Shown one piece after another: positions 11,688 through 21,941 of a stretch of DNA of 64,000 nt; the first letter of the stretch is position 1; every line of letters begins with the position of its first letter. The notes beneath the pieces are model-generated. The model was not told where the DNA came from and searched no databases. It worked only from the letters and a program-made list of their open reading frames with translations. Both the position numbers and the translations under genes were made by a program. This stretch comes from Vicia villosa (lineage: Eukaryota > Streptophyta > Magnoliopsida > Fabales > Fabaceae): the NCBI RefSeq assembly GCF_029867415.1, contig NC_081180.1, forward strand, positions 236,507,761 through 236,571,760, read 5' to 3'.

Positions 11688-12355
11688 GTTCAAACTATCT
11701 CATCCTCGCCATCACGACAAAACTCATCAGTCAACATAACAGACCCACATCTAATCACAACAGAAGTTTTCTCTCCAGAACCCCAACCAACAGAAGTGTC
11801 AGAACAAGAACAGTATTTTGTACCTGAATCAGAAATATCCCATGAACCTGATCCAGAAAAATCCCTTGAACCTGAACCAGTACAACCCATTAAACATCAA
11901 CATCCTGAACCTACCCCAACGGATGTTGATATATTATTTAAGAATTTTGATACAGAGATGCAGGGTTTGATTGCAAGACTAAAAGCTAATTGTGCAACTA
12001 ACGGGAGCCCAGTGGCCTCAGAATCCCTTTGGGATGCGTTCAGAAGGAGATTCAACTCTGAGACTCTCAAACTCAAGAAAGTATGTCGTACTCATGCTAA
12101 TGAGAAATTTGCTGAGGGTATGAATATTGTCATCACACTAGTGATGGATCTTTGGACGTTAAAGCCTCCTCTAGTGATCAGCAATGCTCCCTGTTATGCA
12201 TCTTATGAACATATGGATATCAATAATAATCAAGCAAATCCTTTGGCCATAGTTAAAAAAATTCCGGTTAAAGTACCTAAAGATATTTGTGAAGGAAGAA
12301 TACCAACTTGGTTGATAAATGTAGATCGTTTGACTCCTAAAATCATCACTGTCTC
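11688..12355 (+). pseudogene. truncated ORF of unknown function, probably transposon-encoded
   Basis: An open frame runs from just after a stop at 11685 to 12410. Its last codons, from 12356, are read out of an inserted LTR (TGTAACGCCC), so the genuine part ends at 12355. No early ATG is visible, so the 5' part or an upstream exon is missing. The N-terminal half is rich in Pro/Glu/Ser (PESEISHEPDPEKSLEPEP region). The rest is a charged, helical-looking region with WDAFRRRF and EGRIPTWLINVDRLTP. I do not recognise the family. Its position after a SIRE-like LTR remnant suggests a retroelement accessory ORF, but that is inference. Confidence 0.4.
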
Positions 12356-13169
12356 TGTAACGCCCGAATTTATTTACATTTTTCCAATTATTAATTATGT
12401 GGTGATGTGAATTATATATGTTGTTGGGTATTTTGATGTGTTATGATACCCTTAGAATGGGTTAGTTACCTTCGAAAAAGGTAGATGTAGGAGTAGAGGA
12501 AATTAAGTGATCACTAGTATTATTTAATTAACAATTGGAATAATTAATTAATAGTTAGCAATGGTTAAATATTAGTTGATTATTTAATTAGTTAGTGGAA
12601 GCACTTTATTATTAGAAAATAATAGTAATTTTAATAGTAATAATTTTGTGTAGAGATGTGAAGGGCCTAATAGTAATTTTAAGTGGTTAAGTGAGGGCAT
12701 AAGTGGAAGATCATATTAGAGGTCTAAGGACCATATTTTGGAAAATAAGGAAAAGTGAAAACATAATTTTGTTCAACTGATCATAGAAGAGAGAAGAAGC
12801 TAGGGCACAGAGGAAGATGAAGAGAAGGCAATAGAACCTGAAGGAGAGGAATCTTCGCCGAATAAATTACTAAGGTAAGGGTGAGGTTCTTACTTTCTAA
12901 GGGTTGACATGATGATGGGTATGATAGAGGTTAGGTGTTCATAATTTTATACTCATGTTTGTGTTGAAATTGGATTATGAAATGTTGATGAATGTTGTGA
13001 ATTGATGGTGAATTGGGTGCAATTGATGAAGTGGATATGTGCAATTGGATATCTTAGAACACTGTTATTAGACTTGTAAAATGAAGAATTAAGAGATGTA
13101 TTGAATTGGTTTGAAAGTGGGTGAATGAAATAGAGTAAAATGCTGTCAAAACTGATATTTTTGATTCTG

Positions 13170-13362
13170 GGTACACTGTAACCGGGTAACAGCCCTGCTG
13201 TAACCGATTACAGTGTGGTAAAATAGACAATCTGGGCGTTTTTGGGTGATATAACCGGGTAACAGCCCTGCTGTAACCGGTTACAGCAGATTTTGAATAA
13301 TAGCGAAGGTAGATATGTAAAGGTGTAACCGGGTAACAGCCCTGCTGTAACCCGTTACACCT
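13170..13362 (+). repeat. three pairs of GTAACCGGTTAC-type palindromes
   Basis: Each pair consists of GTAACCGGGTAAC, a spacer AGCCCTGCT, and GTAACCGGTTAC or a variant (GTAACCGATTAC, GTAACCCGTTAC). The pairs lie near 13180, 13253 and 13326. The spacer AGCCCTGCT is identical in all three pairs. The pairs are about 72 bp apart. Confidence 0.85.
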
Positions 13363-13759
13363 GACACTTTTTCAAAAATTAATTTCCTAAATAATTCATA
13401 ACTTTTGATCCGTAAGTCCGATTTAAGTACCATTTGGACCATTGGAAAGCTAAAAATACTATCTTTAACATGATTATAATTTTGGGATTTTAAATTAATA
13501 ATTTTCTGCTGTTAATTGATATTTCATGTGTCAGTGTTGCGTATAATGCGATGATTTTGGTGATAATTGATAAGAAGGTTATTGGAATGATATTTCCATA
13601 ATTTGTAGAAGATATTACTGTGATGTGATTGTTATTGTTGACCTGAAATGACAGGATTATTGTGTAGGCTTATACCTTATTGTTCATGATGAATGAATGT
13701 TGTTGTATTATGATATTGCTGTGTGATGATGATAATTGTTGTTCGCCTTGATCGGTAAA

Positions 13760-14068
13760 TTGGTGAAGGCTTATGCCTTGATGTTTCCTAATGATGTTGT
13801 TGATGGTCTTGATTGGAAATTGTTGAAGGATTATGCCTTGTTATTTCATAATGATGATGATGGCTTGGAGTGGCATAATTGTTGAAGGCTTATGCATTGT
13901 TATTGCATATTTATGTTGTCACACGTAGATGTCGCATACATTTCATTGTTGAAGGCTTATGCCTTGTTGTTGGCCTAGATTGGCAAAATGTTGAGGGCTT
14001 ATGCCCTATTGTTGAAGGCTTAAGCCTTGTTATTTCCCATTATTTGGCATTTTGGAGAGGGCTTAAGC
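13760..14068 (+). repeat. GAAGGCTTATGCCTT repeats
   Basis: About six imperfect copies of TTGAAGGCTTATGCCTTGTT lie at 25-70 bp spacing. Most contain the near-palindrome AAGGCTTATGCCTT. A single counterpart is seen in the sister LTR near 22853. Confidence 0.65.
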
Positions 14069-14079
14069 CCTAATGGTAC

Positions 14080-14962
14080 TGTTAGCTGGAGATTTCAAAT
14101 AATATTTATGCTCTTCGAAGATATAGGTCTCGAAGAAAGAATGGCTTTGAATGGCTATTTTTGAGATTGTTATATATCATGAAGGTTTCCTAGATCGAAG
14201 CTGAATTTGAATGGGTGGCCTTCGAAATCTAAGGGTTGAAGAAACTTATGATATTTTGATATATTCTCATAAAGGACACGTTGTTGCGAGTCGAAGAAGG
14301 TTCGAGCATGAAGATTTGAAATTCAAAGAGTTTCGTTTGAATCAAGGAGTACATGTGGAGCCCCAGGAATTCAAAGCGCATGCAAGCGAGCAACGTGGAA
14401 TTTTGTTAGAGTAGGACCGTTAGGGTCGAATTAGTATAAATAAGGGTCTTAGTAGTAGGATCCAAGGGTGTTCATTTTGTACAAATTACTCACAAATCAC
14501 TCAAGTACCAAGTGTTAGAGAAAGAGTTTTTCGCTGAGAAATGTACGTGTAACACCATTACCTTTTATATATTTTTCTTTCCTTTATAAGAATAAAGTCT
14601 TTTAAAATTCCATTATTTTCTTGTCGAATCTTTTACATTTGCAGTTTAATTCCTTTATATTTCTGTCAAAGCCATTTATGTTTATTGTTTAACCATTTCG
14701 ATTTACTCTTTGCAATTTCTTTCATTGCATTGTGTCTAGTTTTACTTTATAATCAGCCATAGATTAGGATCATTTTGTTAAAGAACCAAAACTCAAAAAG
14801 TATGAATCTAATCATCATAAAAGATAACTTTTCGACAATCCCGTCGTTTTCGACAAACTTTACAAGTCAGGTGCCACCATTCATACCCAGACCAACAGGA
14901 TTCAAACGTTATAGACCTTGGAACCAACAAACTTATGGAATGCCATCATCCTATATGACAGG
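14080..14962 (+). mobile_element. Tat-like LTR retrotransposon half (forward LTR plus internal gag piece), ends at gap
   Basis: It starts TGTTAGCTGGAGATTTC, matching in inverted orientation the end of the LTR at 16472. A TATA box (AGTATAAATAAGG, about 14434) and the CACTCAAGTACCAAGTGTTAGAG leader match the reverse copy. The LTR end and primer site are missing. After about 14800 the sequence encodes a fragment (PPFIPRPTGFKRYRPWNQQ) that reads like a gag internal region, then runs into the N gap. Confidence 0.6.
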
Positions 14963-15062
14963 NNNNNNNNNNNNNNNNNNNNNNNNNNNNNNNNNNNNNN
15001 NNNNNNNNNNNNNNNNNNNNNNNNNNNNNNNNNNNNNNNNNNNNNNNNNNNNNNNNNNNNNN
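14963..15062. other. assembly gap, 100 N
   Basis: Exactly 100 undefined bases, a conventional unknown-length scaffold gap. It sits between inverted halves of the same retroelement family. Confidence 0.95.
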
Positions 15063-15402
15063 CTTGACCAAACAAATTGTTTGCAGCATTTGTCGAGGAA
15101 AACGGTACGTCCTCTGCACTTGTGGATGAGGGTGCGGTTGTCGACACTGAAACTGGAATAGTCCCTGAGGGTCCTGTATTATTTTCAGGCATAGCCTGGG
15201 AATTATCTGCAGGTCTCGATCCATTTGGACCCGTTGTATCCCGTGTTCCTTGAGTGGAAGTCGAATTTGCCGCTCCTGATCCTGAACCTTGTGGGGGATC
15301 TCGATCACCCCCTGCACTGGCCGTAACGACCATTTTCTTGTTGTACCTTCGTTTGGGAATCGGTTGTGCACTGTTCGTTAATTTACCGTTCCTAAGGTTC
15401 AT
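15063..15402 (-). CDS. gag N-terminal region of a Tat-like Ty3-gypsy element (partial, runs into gap)
   Basis: The minus-strand ATG at 15402 opens a frame of about 113 residues that is cut by the N gap. It begins MNLRNGKLTNSAQP, followed by a basic stretch (PKRRYNKK) and a long Ser/Thr/Pro/Gly/Asn-rich low-complexity region. This fits the disordered N-terminus of plant Ty3-gypsy gag proteins. It lies about 65 bp after the primer-site-like sequence and in the same orientation as the LTR at 15487-16472. The rest of gag would be in or beyond the gap. The start is chosen as the first ATG after the primer site. Confidence 0.6.
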
Positions 15403-15464
15403 ACAAGGTCTTGATATTGTCTAGACAAAAATAAAGCAATTGATTAAAACAATCCGCTTGACAC

Positions 15465-15486
15465 TGTCCCACTGGGCGTGCCAATT
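15465..15486 (-). other. primer-binding-site-like sequence
   Basis: Directly after the minus-strand LTR end (...CCGTAAACA), the strand reads AATTGGCACGCCCAGTGGGAC. This is the position and style of a plant Ty3-gypsy primer site. The cognate tRNA was not determined. Confidence 0.6.
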
Positions 15487-16472
15487 TGTTTACGGTGATT
15501 TCCGGTAAACAACCGCTAGTCTTCCAAACTATAATAAATATGATTTGGTTACTCGCAGGATCGACTAGATTGATCCTAGGACACATAGTCAAAAAGATTG
15601 TTATCAATGTTCATTTGAACCATATTCATGATTCGTCTTCTTCAATAAGCGTTGTTCGATTAAAGAACAAGTAATCTTGATAATCACTTTGTTATATGTA
15701 AGTATGATTTCAATGAAAAGATAAGTAACATAACATATGAAACTAAAAGGACTGTTAAAACGTAAAGAATCTTAGAATGCAGAAACGTTAAAGACTTTGA
15801 AAATAAATGACATGAAAGTAATTCGAAAGTAAATGACATTAAAGTAAAGATACAGAAATGTAAATGGCAAGAAGTAAATGGAATGCAGTAATTCTGAAAG
15901 ATATTTGAAAACGAAAGATAATACACATGTATTAAAGTGGTGGTGTCATACGTACATTTTCTCAGCGAACTCTTTCTCTTAACACTTGATACTTGAGTAA
16001 ATATGTGAGTGATTTGTACAAAATGAACACACAGAATCCTAACATTGAGACTCCTATTTATACTAGTTTCGACCTTAACGGTCCTACACTAATCTGCTGC
16101 CACGTCTCTCATAAGAACTTCCAGCGACGCCATCTGTTACTTGGACAGTTACAAAACCGTCTTCGAATTTCAAATCTTCCCGCCTGAGTCCGTCTTCGAC
16201 GCGTGGCAGTGTATTAAAAACACTACGAAAACACGCTAAGTAGTAATACTTGAATATATTTTATAAATTTTGTCTAAGTCCCCGAAGACACATACTTTCA
16301 CTAGCTTTCAGTATTCATTATCTTCATAACGAACTTAGAAATCTTTATTCTCGAAGCATGTCCATCAGTAGCCATCTTTTATTTTTAAGGGATGGCCATC
16401 AGTAACCATCTTTCCTTCGATTTTCCACTTCTTCGAAGGACAAATATTACAAGACGAAATCTTCAGCTAACA
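15487..16472 (-). mobile_element. Tat-like LTR, reverse orientation (986 bp)
   Basis: The minus strand starts TGTTAGCTGAAGATTTCG at 16472 and ends CCGTAAACA at 15487. A TATA box (AGTATAAATAGGAG) lies near 16060. A leader follows that matches the forward half element at 14430-14560. It is followed by a primer site and gag start, so it acts as the 5' LTR of the reverse half. Confidence 0.7.
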
Positions 16473-17065
16473 CCCACTTACTATAGTTCTAGTAAGTCGT
16501 CGCGGTTGGTATACCCATTCACTATCGTAGTTGGAGTAAGTTTGTCGCAGATGGTATGACCCACTTACTATAGCTCTAGTAAGTCGTCGCAGTTAGTCAC
16601 ACCTACTTACTATCGTAGTTTCAGCAAGTTTATCGCAGATGGTGTGGCCCACTTACTAGCTCTAGTAAGTCGTCGCAGTTAGCCATACCTACTTGCTATC
16701 GTAGTTGGAGTAAGCTTATCGTAGATGGTAGGGCCCACTTACTATTGGTCTAGTAAGTTGTCGCAGTTAGCCATACCTGCTTACTATCGTAGTTGGAGTG
16801 AGTTTATCGTAGATGGTAAGGTCCACTTACTATTCAGTAAGTCGTCGCGGTTGACCATACCTACTCACTATCGTAGTTTCAGCAAGTTTATCGCAGATGG
16901 TGTGGCCCACTTACTAGCTCTAGTAAGTCGTCGCAGTTAGCCATACCTACTTGCTATCGTAGTTGGAGTAAGCTTATCGTAGATGGTATGACCCACTTAC
17001 TATTGGTCTAGTAAGTCGTCGCAGTTAGCCATACCTGCTTACTATCGTAGTTTCGATTAATCCCC
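16473..17065 (+). repeat. tandem repeat, about 87-bp unit, nearly seven copies
   Basis: The unit starts CCCACTTACTATAGCTCTAG and contains GTAAGTCGTCGCAGTTAGCC and ACTATCGTAGTTGGAGTAAG. Units 3 and 6, and units 4 and 7, are nearly identical, suggesting a three-unit (about 255 bp) higher-order duplication. It starts at the base after the reverse LTR end. Confidence 0.85.
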
Positions 17066-17184
17066 AAAAGGATCACTTGCTATAGCTCTAGCGAGCTCAC
17101 CTGTACCATTGGGATCCACTTGCCATGGTTCGGACAAATTTACCTGCATAGAAGATTGTTTTCCTGTATGAAAAGGATTCACTT

Positions 17185-17325
17185 GTTTGGAGACTCACGA
17201 CTCGAGGGTCGGGGAAGATAGTATGTCAAATGTTTTACGACTCGCAGGTCGGAGACAATAGCGTGTCAAATGTTTTACGACTCGTGGGTCGGAGAACACC
17301 CTTATTACAACACGAGGGTTGGAAC
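17185..17325 (+). repeat. short tandem repeat, about 53 bp, three copies
   Basis: Copies of ACGACTCGNGGGTCGG followed by a GTGTCAAATGTTTT tail lie at about 17196, 17237 and 17278. The last copy is degraded. Confidence 0.65.
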
Positions 17326-17599
17326 AGTTTTTTTTTTGTAGTATGAGAATGCGCTAGATGATATGTATATGCTAATGCTAATGCGTATGTATATGTTTTG
17401 TGAGAGAAATGAACAGAAAGATTGCTATCATCGGTAAGGTTACCGGGATACGTCATTCAGGTGATTGAGAATAAGCCAACAGTAAGGTTACTGGCATCGG
17501 TAAGGTTACCGGGAAGCAAGTGGACAATGTGGTTTAATACCAGAGCTTTGAATTGGATGTTTTGATGTATGGGATAATGCTTATGCTCATGCATATGTT
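17326..17599. other. spacer with GGTAAGGTTACCGG palindromic words
   Basis: This is non-coding spacer between two tandem repeat families. TCGGTAAGGTTACCGGGA occurs near 17433 and 17497, a near-palindrome with the core GGTAAGGTTACC. Alternating ATGCTAATGCT words lie at 17360-17390. Confidence 0.5.
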
Positions 17600-18415
17600 G
17601 ATTGATGTAATGAGTGGAACGAAATAATGTCTTCTATAAGACTACCTGAAAAGGTTTTTGGAATGGATGTGAAAATTTGTCTTAAAGAAGACTACCTGAA
17701 AAAGGTTCTTAGCAAAGGATGAGGAATGTCTTAAAGAAGCCTATCTTGAAAGGCTGAAAAATGTCTTAAAAGACTACCTAAAAAGGGTTTTAAAGAAAGA
17801 ATAACGAATGTCTTAGAAAAGACTACTTAGGAAGGTTCGTAGAATGTCTTAGAGAAGACTACCTGAAGAGATTCTTGAAAAGGATGCCAAATTGCTTTGA
17901 AAAAAAAAGACTACCTGAAAAGGTACTTAGAATAAGAATGTCTCGAAGAAGACTACCTCAAAAGGTACTTAGAAAAGGAATGTCTTGAAGAAGACTACCT
18001 GAAAAGGAACTTAGAAAAAAGAAAATATCTTGAAGAAGACTACCTGAAAAGGAACTTAGAAAAAGGAATGTCTTGAAGAAGACTACCTGAAAAGGTACTT
18101 AGAAAAAAAGAAAATGTCTTGAAGAAGACTACCTGAAAAGGTTCTTGGCAAAATAATGTCTTACAGAAGACTACCTAAAAAGGTTCTTGGAAATGATGAT
18201 GATTCGTCTTAAAGAAGACTACCTAAAAAGGTTCGTAGAATGTCTTGAAAAAGACTACCTAAAGAGGTTCTTGGAAATGACGATGATTGTCTTAGAAAAG
18301 GCTACCTGAAAAGGTTTTTAGAACAGTAATGTCTTAAAAAGACTACCTGAAGAGGTTCCTAGAAAGGACCGTAGGATTTGTCTTAAAGAAGACTACCTAA
18401 AAAGGTGTGGTGCAA
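17600..18415 (+). repeat. minisatellite, about 44-bp unit, roughly 18 copies
   Basis: The repeated core is GTCTTGAAGAAGACTACCTG followed by AAAAGGTTCTTAG. I counted about 18 occurrences of GACTACCT or close variants between 17640 and 18391, with variable A-rich linkers. The GTCTT...AAGAC arms of the core can pair, so each unit has hairpin potential. Such arrays occur in the 3' non-coding part of Ogre/Tat elements, but no neighbouring coding region shows this here. Confidence 0.8.
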
Positions 18416-20301
18416 TGTATCGACCCATGTGTGTAATGCATGATTTGTATGTATTTGCATAATGCCCCAATGGTAGGTTGTTGATAACCAAGCGTATATA
18501 GCTCGCCGAGGTTGGATGGTTGTTGGATGCTAGCGCGATTCCCCAATACCTTTTTTTTTAACTTTGAAGATTGTAGTTAGGAGAAAGATTTGTCCGATGT
18601 TGTAAAGCGCGAGAGCGCCTTCTACTTATGTTGTGCGTCTTATGGATTTGAGATCCAATGCCCCAATATTTAGTGGAAAAGACTCCTATGATCTCCAAGC
18701 CATGAAGGAAGTGCCCCGAGAAATAACCTTGTCATATGCTTCGACGTTTGAATTGAAGGGTATGCCCTTGATCTCCAAGATATGAAGGACTATCCATAGT
18801 GTTCTATCCTTTGAATTTGAATTCTTTCCATGTTTGACATGCCCCTGATTGCTTCGAGATGTGGCCCGAATTGATTGAACCTTAGGATGAATACCCCCTA
18901 GTTAATAGGATGTTTGGTTGTATGCCCCTGTTTAGGAAAACCCTCTGGACGTGATTTCCCCATTCAAGGGTCTTTATAAAAAATGATCGCCTTTTGTGCT
19001 AAGTGCATATTCGTAGATGGCATTGTACCCTTTGAGAAGTAACTCCAATGCAATGTGTATGCAAGTTTTGAAATCGAATTCCGTTATGAATTAGGATTAG
19101 ATGATTAGAAATGAATGCTTGGAGAAGCGTAGTGGTTAGAACTAGTTTTAACAGACATTAGGAGTCAGTATAACAAAATCCTACTTAGTATGCTTTCGTA
19201 GTTGACCTTGCCTCAATTAGGACTTTTAAGTGTTGTAACTTGGCCTGGTTCATGTTTTAAGAAACAATGGATATAAGGCTCAAAAATTTATTTAACCCAC
19301 CCCTTTCTCCTTGATGATCTCCAAATCCTAAAAATTCGCCTAATCCAATGAATGTGCTTTGTTTGTAAGAGAAACGTTTCAGTCTTGACGTTGAGCAGAA
19401 GCCCTAGTAGAGGTCCAAGCACCAATGAAAAATGTTGTAGAGATTCAAGCGTTGATTAGAAGCTTCGATGATTTAGCAGTCACAAGATTATCCTTTGTAT
19501 TTAACCTTTGTTTTTATCCCTTATTTTTGCATGAACCAACTCCTTTGAGTTTGATCCATCGGGATGCCCTAAATTTTGCCTAAGTCATTTTTGTTTTCTT
19601 TTATGAAATTTTCCATCTTTGCCTAAAATCACCCAACTTTGATCAATCATATCTCACTCAATTTTTAAACTATGAGGGAGTTCTAAGACTTTTTGGAAAC
19701 CCCAAGAGGTCCTCTATAAGCCACTTTGGAATATATTTTTCATTTGGAGCTTTTATCTTGATCATATGCTCTTTGACAAAAAAACTGCTCTTGGAGGATG
19801 CCTGAAAATGACCTGTAATCTTTTGCATTGTATCTCTCAAATGAATCATTTCTAGCCCTGGCTTGTGAGAGACAAAGTTGTAGGGAATCCAATTTCCTTC
19901 AAAATAGGCTTTGAGTGGGGACTTTTTGATGTTCCATGTGAATGTTATGCCCAGTCAAAGTTGGGTTGACTTTCTCCTAAGAAACCCTAATTTGAACCTT
20001 TCTGTATTTGTTTATCTCTGAGTTTCTATTAATGGAATCATGATCAATCTTTGATCAAATGATGGATGTGACCTCACATACTTGATGTTGACCAAAAATC
20101 TTGAAGTTTGACTGTACTTTGACTATAGTTGACTTTTAGGTCAACATAGTCGATTATTAATCATCTGAGCCTTTGAATGGGAAAGCCTTGGGATTGAAGT
20201 TTGATGGAGATACTTTGATATATGAGAGAGTGACCTGAATAAGCCTTTGAAACTTGAGCCATTGAAGATGCATAGAAGACTGCAAATTTTGGGGTATGAC
20301 A
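18416..20301 (-). mobile_element. Ogre-like LTR start region, reverse orientation, distal part unresolved
   Basis: At 20285-20301 the plus strand ends AAATTTTGGGGTATGACA, the reverse complement of the TGTCATACCCC LTR start. Sequence down to about 19300 has Ogre-LTR style (repeated 'gttgactt' and 'ccaaatt' phrases). From 18416 to about 19100 the text differs (ATGCCCCAAT words) and may be internal 3' non-coding sequence. No LTR end or target duplication was found. No coding region. Confidence 0.5.
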
Positions 20302-20987
20302 CTTATATGTGGTGATGTTTTGGAGACTATAATTGTGTGACTTATATGTGATGTATCGTGAATTAGCTTGCAAAGTAACTGAATGAGATTTATATGTAAT
20401 TGATGTGAATATGATTTGTGGTGACTTGTTGTGAGATAAAAAGTATGTGAGATTTGTGAATTAGTGAAAACATGAAGTGTATAGCAACATTGATACTTGT
20501 GATGTGATAACTATATATGTCTAATTCCTAATATATAATTTATCATGCGCTCACTTATATGATTTGATATCTCACCCTTTTCTCTTGTTTCGCCGTTGCC
20601 TTTATATTGGTAACGTGCATGTGTTCAAGTATGAAGATTTAGTTACCGTTACTTGAGTCAGTTCTCACTCAGATACGTAGCACTCGGGGGGAAGATTTAT
20701 GATGTTATGATGTTGTTGTATATTATTTTATCTTAGCTGAATAACATGTTATTGATTTAAAGATTGGGAACTATGATTCCGCCATGTTTTAATGGAAGAA
20801 GTTATTCTGTTTTGAAGAGTATTATATGTTGAGTATTTGTTTAGTTGGTTAAATAAAGTGCTATGTATTCTCTAAATGCGATGAAGTGATTTGTTTTGAA
20901 ATGAATATCTAACGCCTCATTCGTTTGTTAAGAAATTTTGAAACTTTGATTCTTGCATATAACTGCCGGGTAGAAATAGGGTGTTAC
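20302..20987 (+). mobile_element. TGTAAC-type LTR end (probable tail of copy A)
   Basis: It matches 23094-23879 in sequence order: CTTATATGTGATG repeats, then TCTCACCCTTTTCTCTTG, GCCGTTGCCTTTATATTGG, ACTCGGGGGGAAGA, and a GGGTGTTACA terminus at 20987. It is separated from the LTR start at 12356 by nested insertions. The five bases after the end do not repeat the five before 12356. Confidence 0.55.
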
Positions 20988-21544
20988 AATTTATCTTATT
21001 GGGCCTAAATTAATTTGTGAAGAATTGTTATCTAAGCCCAATTGAAATAATAACATTAGGGTTTTAGAGATATGAAGTGTAGTGTTTTCATTTGGAGAAA
21101 ACAATGTTTTAAGAGAAAGAGGCAAGACAATAGGAACAAGCTTGGAGATTTCATCCATGATGCCAAATCGGAAGTGTGAATTGGAGACCCATAGAGTTGT
21201 CATCAATTGAACAAGGTAAGAGTGAGATTCCTTTCCTATAATAGGGTTTATGAAATATTGTATGTGGGGAAATTGGGTGTGTAGATTTATTGCATTTGTT
21301 GTGTTAATCATTGCTGGAAAATAGAGAATCTACCATGAATAACATGTAGTCGAAATAGTTCCTTAATTGTTGTTGTTGTGGTTGTTCGATTGAAGGAAAT
21401 TAGGGATTTTAGGTTTTGCTTGTGATGTGTTAAAATGTTACCAAAACGTGAAATTTAGTGTGTTTTTGTTGTCTTCGTTGCTGTTTGTTTGCTGTTGTGT
21501 TTAACGTGAGTCTGGAATATTGAAATACATAAGAAAATGAGAGA

Positions 21545-21730
21545 ATGGACCATGACAGACGGTAGCTCCACCCGTGACGGACAACACAAGACGAGTGGCG
21601 GTCATCACTACAGCAATGACGGGCGTCTCCATCCTTTTTCCTTATAACATATGCCTCCTTGGTCTCTTCTTTATTTACTCTTCATTCCATAAATTTTGGC
21701 AAATAAACAGCCTGTGACGGCCGTCAAGGA
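21545..21730 (+). repeat. GACGG/CCGTC array of LTR copy B
   Basis: Related motifs at about 40-bp spacing: GACAGACGGTAGC, CGTGACGGACA, GTGGCGGTCATC, TGACGGGCGTC, and finally GTGACGGCCGTCA (21713), which contains the perfect palindrome TGACGGCCGTCA. Its position relative to the donor-like site equals that of the arrays in the sister LTRs. Confidence 0.55.
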
Positions 21731-21811
21731 ATGTCCTGGATGGTTGTTTCTTTGCTATTTAGCATATATATACTCTGTTTCCATCCATGTGTTCATAATA
21801 ATATTACTTTA

Positions 21812-21941
<130 letters not shown>

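Larger units (their letters stand above)
12356..14079 (+). mobile_element. TGTAAC-type Ty3-gypsy LTR (copy A), first part
   Basis: It starts TGTAACGCCCGAATTTATT. It shares several landmarks with the LTR at 61960: a splice-donor-like AAGGTAAGGGTGAG (about 12871), a palindrome array, then 'cataacttttgatccgtaagtccgat', then short repeats. It is interrupted at 14080 by another LTR. The tail probably resumes at 20302-20987, ending GGGTGTTACA. About 190 bp present in the sister LTR (22918-23113) is missing at the junction. The lineage looks like a chromovirus (Tekay-like), judged from terminus style only. Confidence 0.6.

Noticed and set aside
14775..15161. ORFs reading through the N gap
   Set aside because: The frame across undefined bases is meaningless; only the flanking parts were interpreted.
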